Source: Paradesulfitobacterium ferrireducens
GTDB lineage: Bacteria; Bacillota; Desulfitobacteriia; Desulfitobacteriales; Desulfitobacteriaceae
NCBI RefSeq assembly: GCF_017310645.1
Contig: NZ_JAFLRH010000030.1
Span: forward strand, 1 to 64,000
DNA length: 64,000 bases
Reading direction: 5' to 3'
Shown here: in pieces, positions 26,097 to 35,486 of the stretch
How positions within the stretch are numbered: position 1 is the first letter of the stretch
Layout: each line of letters opens with the position of its first letter
Notes under the pieces: model-generated
Database searches by the model: none
What the model saw: the letters and a program-made list of their open reading frames with translations, nothing else
Told to the model about the DNA's origin: nothing
Position numbers and translations under genes: made by a program

Positions 26097-26531
26097 TTAC
26101 TGTTCCCGGCTACGTTCCATGCTATGATTGACATATTGAGTAGACAGCTGCATTTTATTGATACTGCCTTTAATTTCCGTCAAACTTCTCTGAACCTGTT
26201 CGGCCAATTTACGGACCTCCTCCGCCACTACAGCAAAACCGCGTCCGTTTTCTCCGGTCCTCGCCGCCTCAATGGCCGCATTAAGTGCCAACAGGTTGGT
26301 CTGCTGAGCGATATCGTCAATGATTTGTACAGTCGACGTGATTGCCTTAGACTGGTTCTCAACTTCGTCCGCCATTTTATTCAATTCTTTAACCCTATGT
26401 TCGATCTCCTGCATTTGAGTCAGGCCAAGTTTGTCATCCGTCCACGCCCCTTTGTGACCCTTCCGCAAGGGAGATTCTTTGAAGTTAGCCCTAAAAAATA
26501 TGTAAAGTAATACCTCAGGTGTTGGGTTCAT
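26097..26531 (-). pseudogene. Fragment of a methyl-accepting chemotaxis protein
   Basis: The central part is the conserved signalling tip of chemoreceptors ([20 protein letters not shown], then [17 protein letters not shown]) inside coiled-coil sequence. Both ends are wrong. The first 35 or so residues from the ATG at 26531 ([20 protein letters not shown]) are not receptor-like, and the protein stops at SMERSREQ, well before the usual C-terminal half of the hairpin. No membrane or sensor domain remains. It is a receptor remnant next to comM. Confidence 0.7.
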
Positions 26532-26601
26532 AAATTCCCTCCCAAAAAAGCAGGAAACCCCACGGCTTGGGTCGAATTCCAAACCTTGGGGGTGCTTGGT
26601 T

Positions 26602-28149
26602 ATGTTTGCATCAGTATTCGGGATGTCAGTCATCGGGCTGCAGGCCCATTTAATTAGGGTGGAAGTGGACGTGTCGAACGGCTTGCCTGCGTTCGACATC
26701 GTCGGACTTCCTGCGACGGCCGTCCGGGAAGCCCGAGACAGGGTGCGCTCCGCTTTGCGCAACTCCGGGTTCACTTTTCCGCTGCAGCGAGTCACGGTTA
26801 ATCTGGCTCCGGCCGACCTGCGCAAAGAAGGATCAGGGCTTGATCTTCCGATCGCGATCGGGATTTTGGCGGCAACTGAACAATTGCAAGCGGCTGATCT
26901 CGATCACTATGTATTTGCGGGGGAATTATCGCTCGAAGGAAGCCTGCGTCCGGTGCCGGGGATTCTTACCATGGCCGTTACTCTGGCGGAGCTTAATAAT
27001 ACTCAAACTAAAAAGCATAATGAAACATATAATCTGGTCGTTCCTCCTGAAAACCTGGCTGAAGCGCGGCTGGTATCGAGGCTCTCCAGTTTTAGCGCCC
27101 CAACTTTGAGTACCGCCGTTAAGGCATTAGTTCATGATGAGGAATTTACAAATAACTCCCCTGTACTAACCTCTGCTCCCGAAAAAGAAACGACAGGTAT
27201 TGATTTTTCTGACATTCAAGGCCAGCTGCACGCCAAAAGAGCTTTGGAGATTGCGGCCGCCGGCGGGCACAACCTAATTATGGTCGGGCCGCCAGGGTCG
27301 GGCAAAACCATGCTCGCCCAAGCCTTTGCCGGGATTCTTCCCCCGTTAAATGAAGCGGAGAGCATGGAAGTGACCCAGCTTTACAGCGTAGCGGGGCTCC
27401 TAACCAATAAAGGCGCTCTGATCAGCGAGCGCCCGTTTCGTCATCCCCATCATACGGCAAGCATTGCCGGAATTATCGGCGGTGGACGCGACTTGCGCCC
27501 GGGAGAATTAAGCCTGGCGAATCATGGGGTCTTGTTTCTGGACGAACTGCCGGAATTTCCGCGGGAGATTCTGGAGTCTTTGCGCCAGCCGTTAGAAGAC
27601 CGGCGTCTGGTCATTACCCGTCAGAAAGGGAGTATCGAGTATCCGGCCCGTATCTCGGTCATCGCCAGCATGAATCCCTGCCCTTGTGGTTTTCTCGGGG
27701 ATCAGGGAAGAGTCTGTTCCTGTACACCACTTCAAATTCAGAATTACCGCCGGCGCATTTCCGGCCCGCTCCTCGACCGGTTCGATCTGCAAGTCGAAGT
27801 GCCTCGGATTCAGTTTGAGGAATTACGCAGACATAAACCTATAAATGAGTCTTCCTTAAAAGTAAGAGAGCGCGTGACCAAGGCGCGGGAACGCCAATGG
27901 GCCCGGCTGGGTGAAACCAGAACCAATGCCGAAATGAGCGCGCAGGAAACGAAAGCGTTCTGTAAACTGACTGCAGAGGGAGAAGTCCTCTTGCAGCGCG
28001 TCTTCGATTCCCGGCATTTGAGTGCGAGGGCGCATGACCGGATCCTCAGGGTTGCGCTGACGATCGCTGATTTGGATAAGGCCAATGGAATTCAACCAGC
28101 CCACTTAGCGGAAGCTCTGCAATACCGGGCCTTAGACTCCGGGATTTAA
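26602..28149 (+). CDS. comM: ComM/YifB Mg-chelatase-like AAA+ helicase-family protein
   Basis: The 515-residue protein has an N-terminal Lon-protease-like S5 fold ([39 protein letters not shown]). An AAA+ core follows with Walker [34 protein letters not shown], Walker [18 protein letters not shown] and the Cys-rich [17 protein letters not shown]. The C-terminal helical lid ends [12 protein letters not shown]. ComM is a branch-migration helicase in natural transformation of other bacteria. ATG at 26602 with GGGGGTG upstream. In many Firmicutes it follows rnhB and yraN; here those lie further away, on the other strand. A scrap of its 5' end is duplicated at 20.8 kb. Confidence 0.93.
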   Translation: MFASVFGMSVIGLQAHLIRVEVDVSNGLPAFDIVGLPATAVREARDRVRSALRNSGFTFPLQRVTVNLAPADLRKEGSGLDLPIAIGILAATEQLQAADLDHYVFAGELSLEGSLRPVPGILTMAVTLAELNNTQTKKHNETYNLVVPPENLAEARLVSRLSSFSAPTLSTAVKALVHDEEFTNNSPVLTSAPEKETTGIDFSDIQGQLHAKRALEIAAAGGHNLIMVGPPGSGKTMLAQAFAGILPPLNEAESMEVTQLYSVAGLLTNKGALISERPFRHPHHTASIAGIIGGGRDLRPGELSLANHGVLFLDELPEFPREILESLRQPLEDRRLVITRQKGSIEYPARISVIASMNPCPCGFLGDQGRVCSCTPLQIQNYRRRISGPLLDRFDLQVEVPRIQFEELRRHKPINESSLKVRERVTKARERQWARLGETRTNAEMSAQETKAFCKLTAEGEVLLQRVFDSRHLSARAHDRILRVALTIADLDKANGIQPAHLAEALQYRALDSGI

Positions 28150-28247
28150 CTAGTAAGTTTCCTTTATCGACAAGTAGTTATTGTATTTATGAAATTATTT
28201 AGATAGAATATGAATAGAATAATGATATATAAAAGGAGGCTCACATT

Positions 28248-28520
28248 ATGCTTATTAAACCATCTACAACAATCAGACAGGACTATAATGGCTTTTCGAA
28301 AATCTGTCACGAGCTTGACGAGCCAGTAGTGCTTACGCGCAATGGCGAAGCTGACTTGGTTGTTATGAGTCATGAAGCATTTAGACGCATGGAAGCCCGC
28401 ATTAAATTGCAATCTAAGTTACTGGTTGCAGAAAAGCAGATTGCTGAAGGTGAAAACTTGCTTGCACATGATGAGATCATAGCAAGAATGCGGAGGAAGA
28501 TAGATGCCGCAAAAGAATAA
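28248..28520 (+). CDS. Antitoxin of the Phd/YefM family
   Basis: The 90-residue protein starts with the Phd/YefM DNA-binding fold (MLIKPSTTIRQDYNGFSKIC, DEPVVLTRNGEADLVVMSHE) and ends in a charged helix that would wrap the toxin. AAAGGAGG precedes the ATG. Its last codons overlap the toxin gene by 17 nt, so production is coupled. It probably represses the pair's own promoter. Confidence 0.88.
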   Translation: MLIKPSTTIRQDYNGFSKICHELDEPVVLTRNGEADLVVMSHEAFRRMEARIKLQSKLLVAEKQIAEGENLLAHDEIIARMRRKIDAAKE

Positions 28521-28830
28521 GATTAAGTATACCCCGATAGCAATTGATGATATGGATGAAATTTTCTCATATATCTCGAAGGATAATGTGACTTCCGCAG
28601 AAATTCTATTGGAAAAAATAACCGCAGGAATATCCAGACTTGACGAGTTTCCAAATATGGGCTCGGTAATGTCTGATGAAGAATATACCTTAGTGGCTAG
28701 CGGCTATCGATTTATTGTGATTCAGCCATATCTCGTTTTTTACAGAATAATTGATGATACCATTGTCATCCACCGAATATTACATGGTCGACGGGATTAT
28801 CTTCGTGAGTTATTTTCTACAAATGAATAA
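28504..28830 (+). CDS. RelE/ParE-superfamily toxin
   Basis: The 108-residue toxin has the RelE/ParE pattern: IKYTPIAIDDMDEIFSYISK at the start, helix LEKITAGISRLDEFPNMGS, strand SGYRFIVIQPYLVFYRIID and the C-terminal IHRILHGRRDYLRELF. The Arg in GYRFIVIQPY and RILHGRRDY are the usual functional positions. RelE members cleave mRNA on the ribosome and ParE members poison gyrase; the sequence alone does not decide, although the RILHGRRDYLRELF ending is common to both. Confidence 0.88.
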   Translation: MPQKNKIKYTPIAIDDMDEIFSYISKDNVTSAEILLEKITAGISRLDEFPNMGSVMSDEEYTLVASGYRFIVIQPYLVFYRIIDDTIVIHRILHGRRDYLRELFSTNE

Positions 28831-28846
28831 GGCTTGATCTTAAAAA

Positions 28847-30658
28847 CTAAGGCAATTCAATCTTAAAAGTAGTCCCCTGTCCAACTTGGCTTTCCACTTC
28901 TATCTTACCGCCATGGGCATCGATAATCTGTCTGACAATGGACAGTCCCAAGCCCATGCCCCCTTCTTTACGGGAGCGTGCCTTATCCACCCGGTAAAAA
29001 CGGTCAAAAATTTTGGACAAAGATTCGGGCGGTATTCCTTCTCCCTGGTCGCTTATGCTAAAGGATACTGCGCCATGCTCTTTGGCAGCGGCACTGACTT
29101 TCATTACTCCTCCCCCTGGCATATGGCGGATCGCATTATCCAAAAGGTTTATAAACACTTGACGCAAGCGGTCACGATCGGCCCTCACGTGAAGTTCCGA
29201 GCTGTTTATAAACTCGAGCTTAATCCCGTGAGCGTGCGCCCGCCCCTGAAACAACTGATTAAGCTCCTGAAAGAAATCAGCTACCCCAATGATTTCAGGG
29301 CTCAAAGTCTGGGTGCGCTCAAGGCGGTTCAAATCCTGAAGTTCTTGGACTAACCGCGCCAGACGCTTGGCTTCATCCAGAACCAACTGAATATGCCCTG
29401 CTTCGTCATCTTTCCCAACTACCCCGTCCTGGATAGCCTCTAAATATCCTTGGATCAAGTGCAGGGGGGTGCGCAGTTCATGCGTAACACTAGCTAAGAA
29501 ATCGCGCCTTTCTTTTTCCGTCCTAAGGGTAGCGGTTACATCCCGCAGGACTGCGACGTAGCCGCCGGGGCTTCCGGATCCTCGCGGAGCCATTGGCGCC
29601 ACGGCCGCCTGAAGCACTTGCGTACCCAGGGTCAGGATTCGCCCTTGCCCCAATTCCTCCGTATTTGCCGGGATGGTGCGCAGCATTGAGAGAATTTCCT
29701 GTTTGCGCTCATTATCCTCCTCATGCTCTTGTTCCTGCCACAACAACTTGGCCCCTTCATTGGCGTATTGGACGCTCCCGTCCGCTCCCAGCATAATCAC
29801 AGCATCGCTAATCCCTTCAACGATCCCTTTGAGCAAATTGCGCTCCTCAGATAGCCAGGAGACATGATTGCGCAGGCTTTCCCCCATGGAATTCAAGCCC
29901 CTTGCCAAATCACCCAGTTCGTCATGACTGTCCACTCCGGTCACCGGTTCAAACTCACCCTTGGCCATTTTGCTCGCAGCCTTTTGCATTAACGCCAAAG
30001 GCCGGGTGACCTGGCGCGCCAGCAAGAAACTGACAAATGCCGCCAGCAAAATCGCCGCCAGCGAAGCATAAACAATCAAGCGGCGAAAGGCAAAGGTACT
30101 TGCCTGTACCGGCATGGGCGAGCTTCCTAATAGCACCACCCCCTGAACGGGATTCTGTCCTATCGGAGCCGCGGCAATCAGCATGGCTTCATTCCCGGCT
30201 CCGCTAAGTGTGGTTTTGTTGGCAATGGTCTCTCCTGCCAAAACTTGAACCAAGTTCTCGTGGGTAAAAAAATCATTAAGCATGGGGCTGTGCATCCATC
30301 CCCCCATAAATCCGCCCATCTGGGAACCGCCCCAGCCTTTGCCCCCTTTCGGTCCGAGTCCTCCCCCCATTGTTCCCCCGGCAGCCAGCACATTCCCCTG
30401 CGGATCAATGAGCAGGACTTGGGTTCCGGATGTTAAGCGGACGGACTCAAACCAGACCAGACGCTGATTCCAATCCGGAATCTTCTCCAGCTGCTGGGCT
30501 GTTTCTACAGCATCGCTGCGCAGGGAATTCAACCTGTCCTGAAGGTAGAAATCGCTGAAAAGCCAGGTAATCACTGCCCCCAGCCCCCCGAGAACGGTTA
30601 AAATGAGCAGGGTCATAGCCAGCCATAGTTTAATAGAAATGCTTATCCGGCGTTTCAC
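28847..30658 (-). CDS. Sensor histidine kinase with extracytoplasmic and PAS-like domains
   Basis: The 603-residue protein has an N-terminal helix (LAMTLLILTVLGGLGAVITW), a sensor loop of about 160 residues with a Gly/Met-rich patch (GGGLGPKGGKGWGGSQMGGF), and a second helix near residue 195. HAMP (ARQVTRPLALMQKAASKMAK), a PAS-like region (GISDAVIMLGADGSVQYANE), HisKA (LASVTHELRTPLHLIQGYLE) and HATPase_c (NLLDNAIRHM, SDQGEGIPPESL, GMGLGLSIVRQIIDAHGG) follow. It is 47 nt downstream of its response regulator. The Met/Gly patch might bind a metal, but that is speculation. Confidence 0.88.
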   Translation of the reverse strand: MKRRISISIKLWLAMTLLILTVLGGLGAVITWLFSDFYLQDRLNSLRSDAVETAQQLEKIPDWNQRLVWFESVRLTSGTQVLLIDPQGNVLAAGGTMGGGLGPKGGKGWGGSQMGGFMGGWMHSPMLNDFFTHENLVQVLAGETIANKTTLSGAGNEAMLIAAAPIGQNPVQGVVLLGSSPMPVQASTFAFRRLIVYASLAAILLAAFVSFLLARQVTRPLALMQKAASKMAKGEFEPVTGVDSHDELGDLARGLNSMGESLRNHVSWLSEERNLLKGIVEGISDAVIMLGADGSVQYANEGAKLLWQEQEHEEDNERKQEILSMLRTIPANTEELGQGRILTLGTQVLQAAVAPMAPRGSGSPGGYVAVLRDVTATLRTEKERRDFLASVTHELRTPLHLIQGYLEAIQDGVVGKDDEAGHIQLVLDEAKRLARLVQELQDLNRLERTQTLSPEIIGVADFFQELNQLFQGRAHAHGIKLEFINSSELHVRADRDRLRQVFINLLDNAIRHMPGGGVMKVSAAAKEHGAVSFSISDQGEGIPPESLSKIFDRFYRVDKARSRKEGGMGLGLSIVRQIIDAHGGKIEVESQVGQGTTFKIELP

Positions 30659-30705
30659 AAGCTTAAAACTCCTTTTAATATACGTACTCAGTACTCAGAA
30701 TTCAG

Positions 30706-31398
30706 TTAAACCTGGGCGTCCGGATCAAATTTATACCCTACCCCCCAGACAGTGGCAATCATTTTCCGAGCCTGAGGATGGTCCAGTTTTTCGCGCAGCT
30801 TCTTAATATGAGTATCGACTGTACGTGCGTCCCCGTAAAAATCATAACCCCAAACCGTTTCCATCAGCTGCTCTCTGGAGAAGACCCTGCCCCGGTTCTT
30901 AGCCAGAAAATACAGAAGATCAAACTCCCTCGGGGTACAGGTGATGGCCTCGTCGTTAATGCTGACCCGGTGCCTCTCCTTGTCGATCTTCAAGGGACCG
31001 AATGCAAGCTCCGAGTCATTGGCCGCCCGCGCCGGACCCTGGGTCCGGCGCAAGAGAGCCTTGACCCGCGCCACTAACTCCCTGGTGCTAAAAGGCTTTA
31101 CCAGGTAATCATCCGCTCCCAGCTCAAAACCCAGCACCCGGTCAAACTCTTCCCCGCGCGCGGTCAGAATGATAATCGGGACATCCGAGTTCTCCCGCAC
31201 CTCGCGGCATACCCGCCAGCCATCAATGTCTGGCATCATCAAATCTACAATAAGCAGGGAATAGCTTCCGGAACGAAACTTTTCCAAGGCCACCCGTCCA
31301 TTTTCCGCTTCCTCGACGGCGTACCCTTCTTTCTCTAAGTACATGCGGACAAGCCCTCTGATTTTCTCCTCATCGTCAACCACTAGCATTGGCTCCAC
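30706..31398 (-). CDS. OmpR/PhoB-family response regulator
   Basis: The 230-residue regulator has a receiver domain with LVVDDEEKIRG, phospho-acceptor LLIVDLMMPDIDGW and Lys in ILTARGEEFD. The winged-helix domain ends EQLMETVWGYDFYGDARTVD and KMIATVWGVGYKF. Translation probably starts at a GTG (31398). It is transcribed with the large kinase downstream; the genes it controls are not apparent. Confidence 0.9.
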   Translation of the reverse strand: MEPMLVVDDEEKIRGLVRMYLEKEGYAVEEAENGRVALEKFRSGSYSLLIVDLMMPDIDGWRVCREVRENSDVPIIILTARGEEFDRVLGFELGADDYLVKPFSTRELVARVKALLRRTQGPARAANDSELAFGPLKIDKERHRVSINDEAITCTPREFDLLYFLAKNRGRVFSREQLMETVWGYDFYGDARTVDTHIKKLREKLDHPQARKMIATVWGVGYKFDPDAQV

Positions 31399-31616
31399 TT
31401 AGACTGCCTCCAATCACACGGAAAGTATGAATAATTAACGTTGGAATCCTTATATATCTACCAAATAGTAAGTTAAGATCGTCAGGCTCTAAGAATATCC
31501 TAACATTAAAATTCAATCAAAACTTGAGCAATTTGTGAAATTTTCATGACTACTTTAATTCCTTAAGTCAGTTTCACGGATATACATAACAGACCATTTT
31601 TTTCGTGTTCTTTCCT

Positions 31617-31856
31617 TACTCCTGCCCTGAAAATAGACAAGGGGCAATTACTTAGCGAACCGTAGAGCAGAGGAGCGTCGAGAGCGCAGTTGATTCAGCG
31701 TTAAGCAGCGTCACGGTTCACTTCAGGTATTACCCTAAGGTTTGGCGCTGTAGCTGAATCAACAAGCGAACAGCTCCGGCGCGTGGTGAGCGGGTAATGC
31801 ACCTTGGCTATTTTCATCCATCAGTGGTGCCGCATAGCGGCATGGGAGTCTGACTC
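31617..31856 (+). repeat. MITE-like repeat, copy 1 (short form)
   Basis: Imperfect terminal inverted repeats bound the core at 31629-31815: GAAAATAGACAAGGGGCAAT at the left, and GTAATGCACCTTGGCTATTT with a final TC at the right. Inside are an inverted pair GTTGATTCAGC / GCTGAATCAAC. Outside the right end lies a hairpin TGCCGCATAGCGGCA. The same sequence occurs inverted at 45335-45665, with about 100 nt extra inside. No coding frame is present. The remainder of 31399-31896 is the AT-rich promoter region of the response regulator and short CTCCTGA repeats. Confidence 0.8.
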
Positions 31857-31896
31857 CTGACTCCTGTATTCTGACTTCTATATACATACAGGATAA

Positions 31897-32247
31897 TCAG
31901 ATCCCTTGTATCCAGTTTTCCATAAACCGGCCTTGATCAACCCTGATGGCCATTAGGTCAAACCTTAGGGGCGGCCACTTTTGGTATCCCTGCTCCATCA
32001 GGTAATAGGAAGCTATGGCTCGCAGGCGCTGGCGCTTTTTAGCTGTGATGCTTTCTTCCGCCCAGCCCCGGATCCCGGAGCTGCGAGTGCGGACCTCGAC
32101 AAAAACTAACCCTTGCCCCTGGGCGGCGATTATATCCATCTCCCCTTTGGGGCAGCGGTAATTGCGACCGATAATAGATAAACCGGCCTTCATCAGTACC
32201 TTGGCCGCATACTCTTCTCCTGCTTGCCCGAGTAATTGTCTCTTCAT
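31897..32247 (-). CDS. yraN: YraN/UPF0102 family protein, endonuclease-like fold
   Basis: The 116-residue protein has the family core GQAGEEYAAKVLMKAGLSII, RCPKGEMDIIAAQGQGLVFV with the restriction-like D-x(n)-E-V-x-T acidic residues (GEMDII, FVEVRTR), and AKKRQRLRAIASYYL. It is widely conserved near rnhB; a nuclease role is suspected from the fold but not established. It lies downstream of the nuo operon on the same strand, separated by a terminator. Confidence 0.9.
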   Translation of the reverse strand: MKRQLLGQAGEEYAAKVLMKAGLSIIGRNYRCPKGEMDIIAAQGQGLVFVEVRTRSSGIRGWAEESITAKKRQRLRAIASYYLMEQGYQKWPPLRFDLMAIRVDQGRFMENWIQGI

Positions 32248-32380
32248 GACCTATCCTCTCGATCTGAGGTATCTTCTCGCTCCAACGTATCTACACGATC
32301 CTAGCGCCTTACAGATGTTTTCGCCATCATTGAGATGAAATCCTTTACAAAGGGCTAATTATCTTCATCAGTCAACTAAT

Positions 32381-32419
32381 AAAGGGGTTCTCACCCGCAT
32401 ATACGGAGAGAACCCCTTT
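32381..32419 (-). terminator. Terminator of the nuo operon
   Basis: AAAGGGGTTCTC and GAGAACCCCTTT form a perfect 12-bp stem with a 15-base loop, flanked by A and T runs. It can act in both directions. It lies 60 nt beyond the nuoN stop. Confidence 0.85.
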
Positions 32420-32481
32420 ATAGACACCATAAGCATATTAACTAGACTAAGCGTCTGACTCTTACTTGAACAGCCACATCT

Positions 32482-33948
32482 TTATTTCACCAAGCTGTTG
32501 GCGGCAGCAATCGCCATCTGTGCCAGCGGGGTTGGATAAAGACCGAGAGCCAAGGTTATCAGCATGGTGAAGACCATGGTAAACTTAGATGCGCCTTTGA
32601 CCGGAACTAGCGGCAGGCCTTCCCCTTCAGTCAGGTACATAACCTTCACCACGGAAAGGTAGTAGTACACGGACACCATGCTCATCACAAAGCCAATATA
32701 GGCAATCGCAGTAAATCCTTCACTCATGACCGCTGAGAAGAGGTAGAACTTGCCGACGAAGCCGGCAAGGGGAGGAATTCCGGCGAGCGAGAGCAAGGAA
32801 GCGGTCATGACCGCGGCGGCCACCGGCGAACGGCGGGCCAGTCCGGCAAAGTCCTTAATCTCATCACTGCCTTGCGCCTGACCGATATGGGTTGCCACCG
32901 CAAACGCTCCCATGTTGCCAAAGACGTAAATCATGGCATAAAAGAGCACACCCTTGACCCCGTCCGGAGAAGCCGGAATAATGCCGACCATAAGATAACC
33001 GGCCTGAGCCACACTGGAAAACGCCAGCATGCGCTTAATGTTGGTCTGAGGTATGGCAATCAGGTTGCCGACAATCATGGTTAGTGCTGCCAGGACGAGT
33101 AGCAGGTTTTGCCCGGTCCAGTGCCCTCCGATGGAAGGCGGGGAGAAGGTCTGCACCCCAACGGTCAGAACATATACCCGGATCAAAGCCGCAAAGGCAG
33201 CCGCCTTGGAGGCCACAGCCAAGAACGCAGTCACCGGGGTGGGAGCGCCTTCATAAATATCGGCAGCCCACATGTGAAACGGTACCAGGGAAATTTTGAA
33301 ACCGAATCCGGCGAGTAGGAAAACGCTGGCCAGAATGGTCACCGGAGAAATCGGAGTGGCAAACATCGCTTGGCGGATGTCAGTTAGCATCAGAGAACCT
33401 GTCATTCCATAGAATAAGCTGATGCCGTACAAAAGCACCGCTGAAGATGCAGCACCCAGAATCAGGTATTTAACCCCGGCTTCCGCTGATTTCTCTTCCG
33501 TAAGCCAGTAGGCAACCAGAATATAGAAGGTGATGGTCATGAGCTCTAAGCCGACGTATAACGTTAAGAGGTCTCCGGCCCCTGACATGAGCATCATGCC
33601 CAGAGTGGCACCCATGAGGAGCGCGTAAAAATCACCCCTGCTTGTTGGAAAGGACTGGACATAAGCGCCGGAAGACAGCGCCACCAGTATCGCCGCAGAC
33701 AAAAACAGGATTTTGAAGAAACCTGCAAACTGGTCGTGGATATACATTCCGCCCAGGGTTACCCCTTGCGGGCCGAAAAAGAAATCATACACGCTAAAGG
33801 CAAGGACACCGAGCAGGAAGAATACGGTTAAAGGCATCATCCCTTTGCGCGCTCCCTGGGGAATCAAAAGCCCAATAGCCAGGAGAACCAGCGTCAGCAC
33901 TGCCACGGCGATTTCGGGAGTGAGCATCAGAAAATTAAAGTCGAACAT
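32482..33948 (-). CDS. nuoN: Complex I subunit N
   Basis: This 488-residue antiporter-like membrane subunit has the proton-channel residues in TLYVGLELMTITFYILVAYW (Glu) and LILGAASSAVLLYGISLFYG (Lys nearby). Broken-helix sequences KISLVPFHMWAADIYEGAPT and NIKRMLAFSSVAQAGYLMVG follow. It is the last gene of nuoABCDHIJKLMN and shares its ATG/stop base with nuoM. Confidence 0.96.
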   Translation of the reverse strand: MFDFNFLMLTPEIAVAVLTLVLLAIGLLIPQGARKGMMPLTVFFLLGVLAFSVYDFFFGPQGVTLGGMYIHDQFAGFFKILFLSAAILVALSSGAYVQSFPTSRGDFYALLMGATLGMMLMSGAGDLLTLYVGLELMTITFYILVAYWLTEEKSAEAGVKYLILGAASSAVLLYGISLFYGMTGSLMLTDIRQAMFATPISPVTILASVFLLAGFGFKISLVPFHMWAADIYEGAPTPVTAFLAVASKAAAFAALIRVYVLTVGVQTFSPPSIGGHWTGQNLLLVLAALTMIVGNLIAIPQTNIKRMLAFSSVAQAGYLMVGIIPASPDGVKGVLFYAMIYVFGNMGAFAVATHIGQAQGSDEIKDFAGLARRSPVAAAVMTASLLSLAGIPPLAGFVGKFYLFSAVMSEGFTAIAYIGFVMSMVSVYYYLSVVKVMYLTEGEGLPLVPVKGASKFTMVFTMLITLALGLYPTPLAQMAIAAANSLVK

Positions 33949-35486
33949 TAGAACAACCCTCCCATCTTCGCCAGGCCCACCGTCTCCATAACCTTACTTA
34001 AGTCGGAGTGCGTGACACCGGAGTTAATGACACTGTAGACGATGTTCGGGAACATTCCGGTAACAAAGAGGACGAATACCAACACCACCAGCGGAACCAT
34101 TTCCGGACCGCGCAGGTCCTTTAAGTGATCCCATTCCGGACGGCGCGGGCCAAAGAGCACATTGGCCAGAGTCCTCAGGATATAAGCGGCAGTGAATATA
34201 ATCCCGGCAATCCCCAAGATCGCGAGGACGGGATATGCCCGCACCGAACCCATGAAGATCGTAAACTCCGCAATAAAGTTCACGGTTCCCGGGAGTCCAA
34301 GAGATGCCATCCCGGCAATCAGGAAACCGACCGCCAGGCGCGGCATCTGCCGGGCCAGCCCGCCCAGTTCGCTGATGTTGCGGGTATGGGATTTCTCGTA
34401 GACAAAGCCGATCATGGAGAAGAAAAGCGCTGACATAACGCCGTGCGCGAACATCATTTCCACGGCTCCGTTGATGCTGGTGACATTAAAAGCGGCAATG
34501 GCAATCAAGACATAGCCCATATGGCTCACTGAGGAATATCCGACCACATACTTAAGGTCTTTCTGCGCCAAGGCAATAAAGGCGGCATAGAGCACCCCTG
34601 CGATGGCCAAGGTTGCAATCACGGGAGCCCAGAACTTGGCTCCAACCGGCAGCACCATCAGTCCCAGGCGGATCAGACCGTAACCCCCGATTTTTTTCAG
34701 AACCCCGGCGTGAATCATACTAACTGCCGTCGGAGCCCCGGCGTAGCCGTCAGGCGACCAGGAGTGGAACGGGAACATGGAAATCAAAGAGCCAAAGCCG
34801 AAAGCCATTAAACCGAAGACAATCTTTTGGAAGGTGGGATCATACTTAAACTTGGCCAGTTCATCAAACATAAAGGTTCCCTGCCCGCCATTCAGTCCTT
34901 TGGCGTTGAGGTAAAGAGCCACCAAACCGACCAGAAGGAATGCCGAACCGATTAAAAGGTAAATGGTCAGTTTCATCCCGGCATATTCCTTGCTGACCCG
35001 TTTCGTGCTTCCCCAGATGATGACCATGATATAAATCGGTATCACCACGATCTCATAGAAGAGGAAGAAGATGAAGAGGTCGCGGGCGATAAAGGTTCCC
35101 ATCACCCCGGTAATCAGGATCAAGAGGAGGACAAAGAACTCTTTCACGCGTTTGTCCAAGTTCCAGGATGAATACACCGCCGTAAAGCCGATCAGGTTCG
35201 TTAGGACGAGCATCGGAATACTGATCCCGTCGACTCCAAAGGCCAGGTTTACCCCTAGATCCTTGGTCCAGGGAAGGATCAGATTGAACTGCATCCCGCC
35301 TTGAGCCCGGTCATAGGCAAAGAAAACGTACACGGAGAGCGCAAGCGCTGCAAAGGTGCCAAGTGCTGCAACAATTTTAATCATCTTGCCTTCCTCTTTC
35401 GGCAGGAAGACAATAATCAAAGCGGCCAGCACCGGGGCTAAGAGCGTGAAGGGCAAAATCATGGAGCCTGCTGTAGCTGCCGACAT
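33948..35486 (-). CDS. nuoM: Complex I subunit M
   Basis: The 512-residue proton-pumping subunit of the Mrp-antiporter type has FFLFYEIVVIPIYIMVIIWG with its key Glu, FGFGSLISMFPFHSWSPDGY, and the Lys-bearing HAGVLKKIGGYGLIRLGL. QKDLKYVVGYSSVSHMGYVL and PGTVNFIAEFTIFMG follow. It sits between nuoL and nuoN with no gaps. Confidence 0.96.
   Translation of the reverse strand: MSAATAGSMILPFTLLAPVLAALIIVFLPKEEGKMIKIVAALGTFAALALSVYVFFAYDRAQGGMQFNLILPWTKDLGVNLAFGVDGISIPMLVLTNLIGFTAVYSSWNLDKRVKEFFVLLLILITGVMGTFIARDLFIFFLFYEIVVIPIYIMVIIWGSTKRVSKEYAGMKLTIYLLIGSAFLLVGLVALYLNAKGLNGGQGTFMFDELAKFKYDPTFQKIVFGLMAFGFGSLISMFPFHSWSPDGYAGAPTAVSMIHAGVLKKIGGYGLIRLGLMVLPVGAKFWAPVIATLAIAGVLYAAFIALAQKDLKYVVGYSSVSHMGYVLIAIAAFNVTSINGAVEMMFAHGVMSALFFSMIGFVYEKSHTRNISELGGLARQMPRLAVGFLIAGMASLGLPGTVNFIAEFTIFMGSVRAYPVLAILGIAGIIFTAAYILRTLANVLFGPRRPEWDHLKDLRGPEMVPLVVLVFVLFVTGMFPNIVYSVINSGVTHSDLSKVMETVGLAKMGGLF

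Noticed and set aside
26532-26825. N-terminal extension of the chemoreceptor frame
   Set aside because: This part is antisense to comM and not receptor-like; I start the remnant at the ATG at 26531 instead.
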